Assembly: GCA_046160865.1 (NCBI GenBank)
Contig: JBJXHG010000058.1
Location: 1-28,854 of the forward strand
Origin: JBJXHG01 sp046160865
GTDB lineage: Bacteria > Planctomycetota > UBA1135 > GCA-002686595
Direction of reading: 5' to 3'
Length of the DNA stretch: 28,854 bases
Shown: piece by piece, positions 1-8,033 of the stretch
Layout of the letters: each line of letters starts with the position of its first letter
Position numbering within the stretch: the stretch's first letter is position 1
Translations under genes and position numbers: made by a program
Notes under the pieces: generated by a model
Database searches by the model: none
Seen by the model: only the letters and a program-made list of their open reading frames with translations
Told to the model about the DNA's origin: nothing

Positions 1-1017
1 CGGGGCGCGGTCGCGCGGCTCGCTGCGCGGCGCGCCGCCCTCCCAACCGCCGCGGCCGCGCGGCGCATCCACGCGCGCTCCCGCGTCGCGAACGCCTTCA
101 CGCGGACCACCGCGACCGCCACCACCGTGCTCGCGCCGCGGCGGAGGTCCGCCGCGCCGAATCGCGTCGCGCGGAGCGTCCTCCCGGAAGCGTCCTTCGC
201 GCGGCGCGTTGTCGCGCGCGACGGCGTCGCGCGGCGCGCTTTCGCGTTGCGGCTCGTCGGCCACGTAATCGGTCGTCGGCGCGGGCTCCTCGCGCTCCCA
301 TCCGCCGCCTTCGACTTCGTGGTGAGCGGGTTCCACGTGGTGTACGGGAGGCGCGTCCTCGCGGTACCCACCACCGCGCCGACCGCGACCGCCGCGGCGC
401 CGCGTGCGGCCTTCGGACTCGCGCGCAGGCCCGCCCTCGAAGCGCGCCTCGGGCTCTTCGCCGTCGGAGCGCATGTCGCCCACGGTGAGGAACTGCGTGG
501 GAATCGGATCGGAGAGGAACAGCGACTTGCGGTCGTAGAAATTGATGCCCTCTTCCCACGCGTCGAGCGCGTTGACGGTCACGACCGTCCAATCGCGCGC
601 GGTGCGGCGGCCGGTCTCGGCGGCGTCCTCGGGCGTCAACGCGAGGTGCAGGAAGCGCCGGCGCCCGGCGCGCAAACCAAAGCGGTGCGCGCGGTCCGCG
701 TCGCTGCCGGACACACCGACGTACAGGAGCGCGGGCGGCTTCGACGGCTCGCCGGGCTTCACGTCGATCGAATGCCCGTACAGCGCACGGATCGCGTCGT
801 GCGCGATCTCGTAGCGCATCCGATCGCCGGAAGTGACGGCCTCGCGCACGTCCTCTTCTTCGATCGGTTCTCCGAGCCGCTCGTTCAGCGCCTGGACGAC
901 GTCGTCCAGATTCGCGAAGCCATATTCGTCGAGCTCGAGATCGAACTGCTCCGGTTGATGGCGGAGCATGTAGGCGAGCGACCGGGTGATGCGCTCGATC
1001 AGTTCAGGGTGCGTCAT
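1..1017 (-). CDS. kptA: RNA 2'-phosphotransferase, Tpt1/KptA family, with long Arg/Gly-rich tail (3' end off window)
   Basis: The family removes an internal 2'-phosphate from RNA using NAD+, giving ADP-ribose 1'',2''-cyclic phosphate. Seen by translating from the ATG at 1017: residues 12-42 (SLAYMLRHQPEQ, then LDEYGFANLDDV) match the KptA N-terminal lobe with the catalytic Arg-His pair (R19, H20). Residues 68-83 (RYEIAHDAIRALYGHS) match the usual RFEI...IRANQGHS block. Residues 158-178 (INFYDRKSLFLSDPIPTQF) match the family's C-terminal end. The usual LYHGT motif reads LYVGV at 99-103, so a His of the NAD-binding lobe is missing. From about residue 180 to the window edge (339 codons, no stop) the protein is low-complexity Arg/Gly/Glu/Pro, whereas typical KptA ends near 180 residues. 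It is divergent from the MgtC gene, and no clear ribosome site precedes the ATG. Family assignment is firm; activity is uncertain. Confidence 0.82.
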   Translation of the reverse strand, partial: MTHPELIERITRSLAYMLRHQPEQFDLELDEYGFANLDDVVQALNERLGEPIEEEDVREAVTSGDRMRYEIAHDAIRALYGHSIDVKPGEPSKPPALLYVGVSGSDADRAHRFGLRAGRRRFLHLALTPEDAAETGRRTARDWTVVTVNALDAWEEGINFYDRKSLFLSDPIPTQFLTVGDMRSDGEEPEARFEGGPARESEGRTRRRGGRGRRGGGYREDAPPVHHVEPAHHEVEGGGWEREEPAPTTDYVADEPQRESAPRDAVARDNAPREGRFREDAPRDAIRRGGPPPRREHGGGGRGGPREGVRDAGARVDAPRGRGGWEGGAPRSEPRDRAP

Positions 1018-1252
1018 GGAACGGTTTTCATGCGTGTGCCGGTGCGCGCACTCGAGCGCGGCCCGCGCGAAATTCGCCGCCGGGGCCGCAGAGGGCGACC
1101 TTGGGATCGCCTCGTGGCTTTTCAGCCTCGGAGGCGCGGGGATTCTATCGGTACTCGCGCGAGCCTTCCAAGCCGGGAGCTCGATGGGTGCGCGTCGAGC
1201 GCAAGTTCGGGTGCGCATCTTGCCGGCCCGACCTGCCGATGAGCAGTAGCTC

Positions 1253-1978
1253 ATGGCGGTGGCCCAAGAGATCCTCGGAGCGCTCGCGAAGCTCGATCTG
1301 ACCCCGCTCGTGCTGGCGGTCGTGCTCGGCGGGCTGGTCGGCTTCGAGCGCGAGATCCACGGCCGCCCGGCCGGCCTGCGGACGCACATCCTCGTGTGCC
1401 TGTCCTCCACCGTGCTGATCTTCGCGTCGCGCCAGCTGCCGGTGCTCTCCCTCGACCCGACCGTGCCGGCGCTGCCGCACATCGTGATGGATCCGAACCG
1501 CCTCGCAGCGGGCATCGTCACCGGGATCGGCTTCATCGGCGCGGCATCCGTGATCCGCGCCGGCGACATCGTGCGCGGCATCACGACCGGCGCGACCGTT
1601 TGGTCGGTCGCGGGACTGGGCATCGTGATCGGCCAGGGCGAGTACACGCTCGCGACCGCGAGCACGGGAATCGTGCTGATCGTGCTCGCGCTCTTCGACA
1701 AGCTCACGCGCAACATCGCGCCGGTGATCTACCGCCGGCTGCTCGTGCGCGGCGTGCGCTCGGAGCTCTCGAGCCTCGCGAAGACGGTCGGCGGCATCCT
1801 GCGCGAGCACGACATCCGCGTGCAGGACTTGTCCGGCACGCGCGGGCCCGAGGACGAGCCGTTCGAGCTCGTGTTCCACATCCGTTGCCGCAACCTCCAA
1901 CAAGCGCCGGAGATGCTCGAGAAGATCGCCGGGCAACGCGGTGTGTTGCGCGTCGAATGGTCGCAGATCAGCCACTGA
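1253..1978 (+). CDS. MgtC/SapB family membrane protein
   Basis: A 241-residue integral membrane protein. The N-terminal half carries the MgtC signature: LGGLVGFEREIHGRPAGLRT (about 26-45), a following hydrophobic segment, then GIGFIGAASVIRAGD and ITTGATVWSVAGLGI (about 90-125) and further hydrophobic helices to about 155. The last 85 residues form a soluble domain, like the ACT-like tail of long MgtC homologues. MgtC proteins are linked to growth at low Mg2+ and to modulation of membrane ATPase or transport in several bacteria; the job here is not shown by context. The ATG at 1253 has no obvious Shine-Dalgarno. The gene is divergent from kptA and ends inside a long perfect hairpin. It is convergent with the phosphodiesterase gene. 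Confidence 0.9.
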   Translation: MAVAQEILGALAKLDLTPLVLAVVLGGLVGFEREIHGRPAGLRTHILVCLSSTVLIFASRQLPVLSLDPTVPALPHIVMDPNRLAAGIVTGIGFIGAASVIRAGDIVRGITTGATVWSVAGLGIVIGQGEYTLATASTGIVLIVLALFDKLTRNIAPVIYRRLLVRGVRSELSSLAKTVGGILREHDIRVQDLSGTRGPEDEPFELVFHIRCRNLQQAPEMLEKIAGQRGVLRVEWSQISH

Positions 1979-2006
1979 CGCTCCGCGTCAGTGGCTGATC
2001 TGCGAC
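1960..2006 (+). terminator. 21-bp perfect hairpin spanning the mgtC-family stop codon
   Basis: Arms at 1960-1980 and 1986-2006 are perfect inverse complements with a 5-base loop (ctccg). The left arm contains the last codons and the TGA of the MgtC gene. No T-run follows, so this is a terminator or 3'-end stabiliser by position rather than a classic intrinsic terminator. It could serve both convergent genes. The inverted repeat is certain; the function is inferred. Confidence 0.7.
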
Positions 2007-2010
2007 ATTA

Positions 2011-2085
2011 CAACGGCGGGGACCCGTTGCTGCTGCTTGCGCCCAACTGTGTGCTCGCCGGTTGCCGTTGCTTCTCAGCAGCCTC
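2011..2085 (+). repeat. Intergenic repeat element, copy A
   Basis: Begins with the core ACGGCGGGGACCCGTTGC at 2013. The 60 bases 2013-2072 align without gaps to 8591-8650 (copy C) at 49 of 60 identical, and the first 39 match copy B at 35 of 39. It lies directly after the MgtC-gene hairpin, between convergent genes. The 3' core shared by the other copies is not clear here. Confidence 0.75.
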
Positions 2086-2097
2086 GGCTCCAACCCG

Positions 2098-4521
2098 TCA
2101 CAAGAACTCGAGCGGCGCCAGGTCGTACTCCGCCGGAATCGGCACGCCGAGCACCTTCAGCGCGGTCGGTGCGATGTGCAGCAAGCTCACCCCCCCGTCG
2201 GGCACTTTCACTTTGCGATTGGAGAAGAAGACACCGCGCACGAGGTCTTCCGCGACCGACACGTGGTCGCCCGACCAGTTGTTCGTGTTGTCCTCGAACG
2301 TCGGTCCCGGCACCCAGCGCGTGCCGTCCTCGGTCTTCACGACTTTCAGGTTCCCGAGCGTCGTGCTCCACGACACGCGATAGCCCGCGGCGAAACCCGG
2401 CATGATGTCCGCTTCGCGGTCGAGGTGCGGACCTGAGTGCACGTCGGCCATGCGATACACGGCACGCACGGCTTTCTCGTCCGACTTCGGGTCGACCGTG
2501 TCCATCAAGTCGCGCGCGAGCTTCTCGAGCAGCGCCGGCGCATCGGCGTCGGACACGGTGCCTTCGGGATGCGTGCTCTCGAGGTTCAAGAAGATCATGC
2601 CGAGCCCGAGCGCGTACGCCTGCGTGTGCTCCCAATCCACGAACTGCAGCGCGTCGGCTTGGCGACGCGACGAGAAGTCCTCGCGCACCTTGAGGTAGCC
2701 CTTTTCCGCGAGCCAGTTGTTCAGGTTCACGCCGCGGCGAAAGCTCTGGAAGCCGTGGTCCGAGCAGATGAGGAGCGTGTCGTTCGGACCGACGTGCTCC
2801 TCGACGACTTGTCCGACGAGCGCGTCCATCTGCCGGTAGGTCGCCGGGATCGCGTCCGCGAGCGCGATCTCCTGCCCGAAGTACCGGATCTTCCGAGCGG
2901 CGCGCGTCGCATCGTAGAGCGGATGCTGCGGATCGTAGTACTGATACATCATGTGCTGAACGCGATCCGGCGTGCTCTCGACGTTCATGAAGAGCCGCCA
3001 GTCGCCGCGCTCCAGCGCCGCCGACAAGATCCGTTCGCGCCACGTGTGCGTGAACTCCATGTCCTGCATGAAGGTTTCCGCGTCGATCTCGCGGTCCTTG
3101 AAGGGCATCGTCATGCAGGCCCAGCCGACGGTCTCGTACGGCTCGTCGATCGCCTTCGCGAGCTCGCCGGCGAACGAGCTCGGCGCGCTGATCGGCTGCC
3201 AGAACGGAGGCGCCGCGGGGTCCATCTGCAAGAAGTCGACGTACAGCGAAAACGGCGCCTGCATCTGCGCGATCTTCACGCGTGTGATCGCGCGCACTTT
3301 CACCAATGCGTTGAAGTCGAAGTCGAGGTGGTACCACTTCGACCAATCGCCCTCCGCGAGTGTCTGCTCCTGCCCGCCGATCGACACGCTCGCGCGCGCA
3401 CCATTCTCGAGCTTGGTGACGACGAGCGGCACGCTCATGCGCCCCGCTTCGCCGCGGTCGGAGAGCTCCGGCAGCTCGACGTTCTTGATCTCTTGGATGC
3501 GATCCGCGATCCGCGTCTGATCGGCGCTACCGGAGTCGACTTGCGCGAACTCCTCCTGCAATGATTCGAGCTCGCGCTTCTTCTTGTCGATCGCCCACAA
3601 GTTGCGCGGTCCGTAGATCACGCTCTCGATGCGGCCGTCGCGCTCCTCGACGTGGAACACGCGGCCCGCCGTGCTCGTCGGGGTGCCGTCGGGCGGCGGC
3701 ATGACGCTCTTCGGCGAATCGCCGGAGGTCTTGTCCGCCGTCGTGTACACGAACCAATCGCCGTTCTGGCCGCGCACGTCGGGCACGCCGAGCCCCGCGA
3801 GCAGCTTCAAGTTCTCGATCGGCGGACGATCCCACGCCATCGCGGCGTCGAGCACGACGCTCGGCACGCCCGCGTTCGCCGCCGATTCCCAGAAGCCCGC
3901 GGTCTTCGTCGGGTTGCCGACGATGTCGTCGATCTTGCGCGGGATCGCGTCGCTCGCCATCCAGCCGCCGCTCGCGCCGACCGCGCCAAGCACGATCGAA
4001 AGCGCCGCCGCCGTCTTCGTGCGGATCTTGAGCAAGCCGCGCAGGAGCACGAAGAACGCGACGAGCACGGCGGCGCCGGCCCACACCGCGCGCGACATCG
4101 GCTCCCCCGCCAGCAGCCAGCGGTAGATCGGATGGATGTCCATGTCGCGCGTCGCGCGCGTCGCATGCTCCTGGTGTCCGATCGTCGGCTGCGGCGAGCC
4201 GCCGTCCAGCGTGCGCATCACGAAGCCTGGAATGCCGGTCTTCGCTGGATTCTGGCCGCAGTTGAGCGACGCCCACGACACCGGCGATTCGGCCGGCGTG
4301 GTGGTGCCGAGCGGCGCGAAGGTCCCCTGCGCGCGCAGCTTCGCGAGATTGGGCAACTGCCCCTCGTCCATCAGCTTCTCGACCGTGCGCGCGTCGGCGC
4401 CGTCGAAGCCGAGCACGATCAATCGACCTTGCTCGGGGCTCGACGCGTACGCCGTGAAGGCGAGCACGACGACGAACGCGGCGGCACGGCAGCAAGCGGC
4501 AATGGATGTCCGGAGGTGCAT
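2098..4521 (-). CDS. Alkaline phosphatase superfamily / type I phosphodiesterase, membrane-associated
   Basis: 807 residues from the chosen ATG at 4521, which opens a signal-like segment (MHLRTSIAACC, then hydrophobic AAFVVVLAF). An ATG at 4548 and one at 4707 are also in frame, but the latter adds an unlikely basic leader. The fold is shown by VLGFDGAD (about 36-43, metal-binding Asp), the nucleophile region TTTPAESPVSWAS (about 73-86) followed by GQNPAKTGIPGF, and LLICSDHGF (about 583-591, metal-binding Asp/His). Two hydrophobic helices sit inside the protein at about 145-163 and 170-187, an unusual insertion that suggests a membrane-anchored enzyme with its catalytic domain outside the cytoplasm. 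The substrate is unknown; relatives cleave phosphodiesters or phosphomonoesters. It is convergent with the MgtC gene and divergent from the next gene. Confidence 0.82.
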   Translation of the reverse strand: MHLRTSIAACCRAAAFVVVLAFTAYASSPEQGRLIVLGFDGADARTVEKLMDEGQLPNLAKLRAQGTFAPLGTTTPAESPVSWASLNCGQNPAKTGIPGFVMRTLDGGSPQPTIGHQEHATRATRDMDIHPIYRWLLAGEPMSRAVWAGAAVLVAFFVLLRGLLKIRTKTAAALSIVLGAVGASGGWMASDAIPRKIDDIVGNPTKTAGFWESAANAGVPSVVLDAAMAWDRPPIENLKLLAGLGVPDVRGQNGDWFVYTTADKTSGDSPKSVMPPPDGTPTSTAGRVFHVEERDGRIESVIYGPRNLWAIDKKKRELESLQEEFAQVDSGSADQTRIADRIQEIKNVELPELSDRGEAGRMSVPLVVTKLENGARASVSIGGQEQTLAEGDWSKWYHLDFDFNALVKVRAITRVKIAQMQAPFSLYVDFLQMDPAAPPFWQPISAPSSFAGELAKAIDEPYETVGWACMTMPFKDREIDAETFMQDMEFTHTWRERILSAALERGDWRLFMNVESTPDRVQHMMYQYYDPQHPLYDATRAARKIRYFGQEIALADAIPATYRQMDALVGQVVEEHVGPNDTLLICSDHGFQSFRRGVNLNNWLAEKGYLKVREDFSSRRQADALQFVDWEHTQAYALGLGMIFLNLESTHPEGTVSDADAPALLEKLARDLMDTVDPKSDEKAVRAVYRMADVHSGPHLDREADIMPGFAAGYRVSWSTTLGNLKVVKTEDGTRWVPGPTFEDNTNNWSGDHVSVAEDLVRGVFFSNRKVKVPDGGVSLLHIAPTALKVLGVPIPAEYDLAPLEFL

Positions 4522-4819
4522 GAGGTTGGCGTACCGCAGGGTCCACATCGGGACGAGCAGGTTGTGGTGAGGGTGCAGCGAGTCCGAAAGTGGTCTGTCG
4601 CCAACGGAGCGTGAGGCGGAACCGCCCGCGAGTCCGAGGGAAACGCCGAGGATCGAGCGACACCGGACCGCCGCAGACGAGTGAGGTTCGGGCCGAATCA
4701 TTTTCACCGTGGGCTGCTACGATCGCCGCCACAGCGCCGCCCGCGATAGCGAACGAGAACGGATGCAGCTTGGCGAGATCGGATCTGGAATGCCGGAGCG
4801 TAGGGGCGACCGCGCCCGA

Positions 4820-5926
4820 ATGTCAATGTCGTCATGCGCACGAGCGCGCACACGCGCGGCATTCGCGCCGCGCCGCGTGAATCGAGCGCGACGCGGATCC
4901 GTGCGGACGCTATGGATCCTGGCCGTGTTCGCGTGCGCGCTCGTGGCCGCGCTCGTGATCGCTCTCCGTCCGCAGCGCGCCGCGACGATCCGCGTCGATG
5001 CGAGCGCCAGCGCGCGCGACGAGGTCGTGACGGAAGCACCTCTCGTCGCGCAACTCGATGCGCCGGCGGCGGCGCCGGACCGCGACGAAACGCGCGCGCC
5101 CTCGAGCCCCAGCGCCGCACCGCAGCCGGGTGGGAGTGCCCGCGGCTCGATCCGCGGTGAGTTGACTCCACACGAGGGCGCCCTCTTGCCGCGTGCTTGG
5201 ACGCTCTCCGTGCGACCGAGCACGATCGTCACCGGAGCGGAGGTCGCCGAGGTGCGCCGCATCGCGTTCGAGAACGGCGAGGCCGACTTCCGCATCGACG
5301 ACCTGCCACTCGGCGGATACTCGGTGCGCGCGCTGGCGCCCGGCCTCAACTCCGTGCCTGTCGAAGTGTTGCTCGTGAAGGGCTCGAGCAATCCGTTCGT
5401 CACGCTCGCGCTCGCGCCCTCGGGAACGATCTCCGGGATGGTGTTCGAATCGGGCGGCGAGCCCGCACGAGGCGTGACCGTGACGCTCGAATCGCGCGAG
5501 ACGAAGGAGCGCCGCATGATCGACACCGATGCGACCGGCGCCTTTCAGTACTTCGACGTGCTCGACGGCGAGTACACGCTCTTCGTCGGACGCCCCGAGG
5601 CACCGCTCGTCCCGCCGCGCTCGCTCGTGTTCCACGCTCCACGCATGACGCTGCCGGCCGTCACGCTGGGCGAGACCGGGAGCGCGCGCGTGACGGTGCG
5701 AGACGACGCGGGGCGCACCGTCGCCGGAGCCGTCGTCACGGGCTTCGCCAGCCCGGAGGGCGTCGTCGACGTCAAGTCGGACGAGCGCGGCGTCGCTCTC
5801 GCGCAGCATCTGCCGCCCGGACGCTATCGATTGTTCGCACGCCTCGACGACGGCCGGCGCGGGACTGCGATCCTGACGGTCGTCGCGGGCCAAGAAGCGC
5901 AGATCGACGTGCGGCTGCGCGAGTAG
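4820..5926 (+). CDS. Membrane-anchored protein with carboxypeptidase-regulatory-like (Ig-type) domains
   Basis: About 368 residues from the ATG at 4820; an AGGGG lies at 4802-4806. In-frame ATGs upstream (4790, 4709) are possible but add a charged leader. A basic N-terminus is followed by one hydrophobic helix (LWILAVFACALVAALVIAL, about 34-52), an Ala/Pro/Asp-rich linker to about 105, then beta-rich repeats. ISGMVFESGGEPARGVTVTL near 205 and ARVTVRDDAGRTVAGAVV near 290 have the pattern of carboxypeptidase-regulatory-like or CnaB-like folds, each ending in a YxL or YRLFA strand. No enzyme motif is visible. It is probably an envelope protein facing the periplasm or surface; the function is unknown. 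Confidence 0.7.
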   Translation: MSMSSCARARTRAAFAPRRVNRARRGSVRTLWILAVFACALVAALVIALRPQRAATIRVDASASARDEVVTEAPLVAQLDAPAAAPDRDETRAPSSPSAAPQPGGSARGSIRGELTPHEGALLPRAWTLSVRPSTIVTGAEVAEVRRIAFENGEADFRIDDLPLGGYSVRALAPGLNSVPVEVLLVKGSSNPFVTLALAPSGTISGMVFESGGEPARGVTVTLESRETKERRMIDTDATGAFQYFDVLDGEYTLFVGRPEAPLVPPRSLVFHAPRMTLPAVTLGETGSARVTVRDDAGRTVAGAVVTGFASPEGVVDVKSDERGVALAQHLPPGRYRLFARLDDGRRGTAILTVVAGQEAQIDVRLRE

Positions 5927-5944
5927 CGCGGTCGGCCGCGCCCC

Positions 5945-5975
5945 CACGCGAAGCGCGCCTTGCGCGCGGAGCGTG
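5945..5975 (+). terminator. Hairpin downstream of 5926, shared type with 8524-8552
   Basis: Inner stem GCGCGC at 5953-5958 and 5962-5967 around the loop ctt. Then a 3x3 internal loop (gaa/gga) and an outer stem CACGC/GCGTG (5945-5949, 5971-5975). The same plan recurs after the FabZ-like gene. No T-run follows. Likely a transcript 3'-end structure. Confidence 0.55.
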
Positions 5976-5977
5976 TC

Positions 5978-6066
5978 TAACGGCGGGGACCCGATGCAGC
6001 TGCTTGCGCTCAGCTGTGACGTGCAGCTCGCTCGTGCTCGTCGCCTCCGAGTTGCGCGGATGCGAG
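5978..6066 (+). repeat. Intergenic repeat element, copy B
   Basis: The 5' core starts at 5980 and the 3' core GTTGCGCGGATGCGAG lies at 6051-6066, 71 bases from the first. The first 39 bases match copy A at 35 of 39. It follows a hairpin directly and overlaps the last 19 codons of the minus-strand hypothetical gene that ends at 6010. Confidence 0.75.
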
Positions 6067-6348
6067 CGGTGGCGGTGCGACATCACCCACTGACGACACG
6101 TCGGCCGTCGCATCCGCGCCACGAAAGCACTGGGCCTGCTCCGCGGTCAGGTTCACGCCGATCCAGCAGCGCAAGCTCCACGGCGAGAGCGCATCGTGGC
6201 CGCGCCCCGCCGCGAGTTCGTCGAGCGACTCTCGCGCGCGGGTTCGAGTCGCAGCTTCGAGCTCGTGCAGCCATGCGAACACGAGGCGCTTGTCGAGCCC
6301 CTCGACACGCCGCACCTTCCAGTCGAAGTAGTCCTCTGCGCCGAGCAT
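6010..6348 (-). CDS. Hypothetical protein, C-terminus overlapping repeat copy B
   Basis: I do not recognise the family. From the ATG at 6348 it is 112 residues. The frame is open upstream to an ATG at 6498, inside the preceding gene, and a GTG at 6378 would add a plausible helix (RARARELGR). The central part (EDYFDWKVRRVEGLDKRLVF, then AWLHELEAA, and later LSPWSLRCWIGVNLT) has ordinary amino-acid composition with several aromatics, which argues for a real gene. The last 19 residues are encoded inside the repeat element, so the original C-terminus may have been replaced by repeat insertion. It follows the PLP enzyme on the same strand with a gap of about 107 bases. No ribosome site is visible. 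Confidence 0.4.
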   Translation of the reverse strand: MLGAEDYFDWKVRRVEGLDKRLVFAWLHELEAATRTRARESLDELAAGRGHDALSPWSLRCWIGVNLTAEQAQCFRGADATADVSSVGDVAPPPLASAQLGGDEHERAARHS

Positions 6349-6455
6349 GCGACCGAGCTCACGGGCACGCGCTCGCACGCGCTCGCACGAGCTCGGCGGG
6401 CGACCGCGAGGCGTGGATGCTCGTGGCTCACTGCTCGTGCAGCACGCGCGCGTGT

Positions 6456-7652
6456 TCAGCGCGCCGCGCGCGTGAGCGCTTGGGCGAAATCCGCGCACAG
6501 ATCGGCGGCATCCTCGATCCCGGCCGACACGCGCACGAAGCCGGGCGGCATGCCCATCGACGCGCGCTCCGACTCGGACAGCTTCACGTGCGAAGTGTTG
6601 AACGGCAGGCTGACGAGCGTCTCCACGCCGCCGAGGCTCGACGCTTCGATCGCGAGTTCCAGCGCGCGCACGAACGCGAGCGCGGCCGCGTCACCGCCGC
6701 GGATCACGAAGCTCAGCATGCCGCCGGGCGCCGCGAGCAGTCGCTGCGCGCGCGCGTGGCTCGTGTGCGTCGCGAGACCCGGGTAGATCACGCGCTCGAC
6801 CTCCGCGCACGTGCCGAGGAACTCGGCCAGGCGGGCCGCGTTCGCGCAGTGCGCGCGGATGCGCAAGGGCAACGTCTTCAAGCCGCGATCGAGCAGGAAC
6901 GCCGCCTGCGGATCCATGCAACCGCCGGCGAGCTGCAACCAACGAAACACATTGCGCAAGCGCTCGCGATCGCCGCACACGACGCCGCCGATCACGTCGG
7001 AATGTCCGGAAAGGTACTTCGTCGCCGAGTGCACCACGAGATCGACGCCGAGCGCGAGCGGCCGCTGCAACACCGGCGTCGCGAACGTCGCGTCCACGAC
7101 GACCACCGCACCGTGCGCGTGCGCGACGCGCGCGATCTCCGGCAGATCGACCACCGCGAGCGTGGGATTCGAGATGCTCTCGCAGTACACGAGCGCGGGC
7201 CGCCGCTCCGCGAGCGCGCGCGCGAGCTGCGCGCCGTCGGTCATGTCGACGAAGTGCGTCGTGATGCCGAGCTTCGAGAGGAAGTTGTGGAAGAGGTCCC
7301 ATGCGGAGCCGTACAGCTCGCGGTGCGCGACGATCGTCGAGCCCGCACGCACGACGCTCATCACGGCCGCGTGGATCGCGGCCATACCCGACGCGAAGAC
7401 GAGCGCGTGCTCGCTGCCCTCGAGCGCGGCCAGGCGGCGCTGGACGACGTCGAGCGTCGGATTGCCGAGTCGCGAGTAGATCCGCGCGTCCTCGACGCGG
7501 CCTTCGAGCATGCACGCATACGAGCGGTCGTCGAGACGAAACGTCGCGCTGTGCACGAGCGGCGCAACGACGGCGGGTTCCTGCGCGTTCGCACGGTGAC
7601 CGGCATGGATGCACAGCGTCGAGAAACCGAGTGTTCGAGAATCAGCGCTCAA
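6456..7652 (-). CDS. Trans-sulfuration PLP-dependent enzyme (cystathionine gamma-synthase / gamma-lyase / O-acetylhomoserine sulfhydrylase family)
   Basis: 398 residues, normal for the Cys/Met-metabolism PLP family. Motifs: FSTLCIHAG near the N-terminus; YSRLGNPT (59-66), which contributes to PLP phosphate binding across the dimer; FASGMAAIHA (87-96); VVVDATFATP with the pyridine-pairing Asp at 187; and HSATKYLSGHSD with the Schiff-base Lys at 212. The C-terminus has SLGGVETLVSLP, which lines the substrate side in this family. The enzyme handles gamma- or beta-substituted amino acids of the Cys/Hcy/Met pathway; the exact reaction cannot be told from motifs. It starts at a TTG: a TGA lies two codons upstream in frame and a strong GGAGGTGA is placed 3 bases before the TTG. 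Confidence 0.88.
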   Translation of the reverse strand: MSADSRTLGFSTLCIHAGHRANAQEPAVVAPLVHSATFRLDDRSYACMLEGRVEDARIYSRLGNPTLDVVQRRLAALEGSEHALVFASGMAAIHAAVMSVVRAGSTIVAHRELYGSAWDLFHNFLSKLGITTHFVDMTDGAQLARALAERRPALVYCESISNPTLAVVDLPEIARVAHAHGAVVVVDATFATPVLQRPLALGVDLVVHSATKYLSGHSDVIGGVVCGDRERLRNVFRWLQLAGGCMDPQAAFLLDRGLKTLPLRIRAHCANAARLAEFLGTCAEVERVIYPGLATHTSHARAQRLLAAPGGMLSFVIRGGDAAALAFVRALELAIEASSLGGVETLVSLPFNTSHVKLSESERASMGMPPGFVRVSAGIEDAADLCADFAQALTRAAR

Positions 7653-7655
7653 TCG

Positions 7656-7663
7656 TCACCTCC
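7656..7663 (-). promoter_or_regulatory. Strong Shine-Dalgarno fixing a TTG start
   Basis: The minus strand reads GGAGGTGA, three bases before the TTG at 7652-7650. The TGA within it is the in-frame stop that excludes any upstream start, and no ATG lies near the N-terminus, so the gene starts with TTG. Confidence 0.75.
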
Positions 7664-8033
7664 GCGTCATGTCGGCGTCATGGTAGCCCGCGCCCGCCAC
7701 GGCACCACGCGCAGCCGGGCACCGGTCCATGCGATCGCACACGCAGCGCCCGTGGTCGACGCAGCGAACACTAGCCCGCATTGCTCACCACCTCCGTCGC
7801 GAGCTCGTGCCAACTCGTGCGGAGCAAGGCGTTGCATCGAAATCGACCGCAGCTCTCCTGTGAGGTCAGCGAGGATCGATTCGGATCCGACAACGCCGCT
7901 CCGCGCGAGTTGGCGCGACCGCAGCTGGATGTGGTGAGGGATGCGGGCCGAGCACGACGACAGCGGTTTGCGATTGAACGAAGCGCCAGCGCCTTTAGAC
8001 TCCGCGCCTCCGTCCACCGGCCGAAAGTACTGC
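7664..8033. other. Intergenic region between divergent genes, about 370 bases
   Basis: Lies between the PLP enzyme (-) and the FabZ-like gene (+). Short open frames exist on both strands but their translations are basic, biased and unlike the neighbours. A TTTAGA at 7994-7999, 34 bases before the FabZ-like ATG, could be a -10 element, but no good -35 is spaced to it. No repeat copy or RNA gene was recognised. Confidence 0.4.

Noticed and set aside
127..1242. Open frame of 371 codons on the plus strand
   Set aside because: It lies opposite the KptA-family gene, whose motifs are clear on the minus strand; the plus translation is biased and featureless.
5978..6066. Repeat copy B as an integron attC site (GTCTAAC at its left end)
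   Set aside because: GTCTAAC fits an attC core, but no matching GTTRRRY end is present, the other copies lack the core, and the flanking genes are convergent rather than cassette-like.
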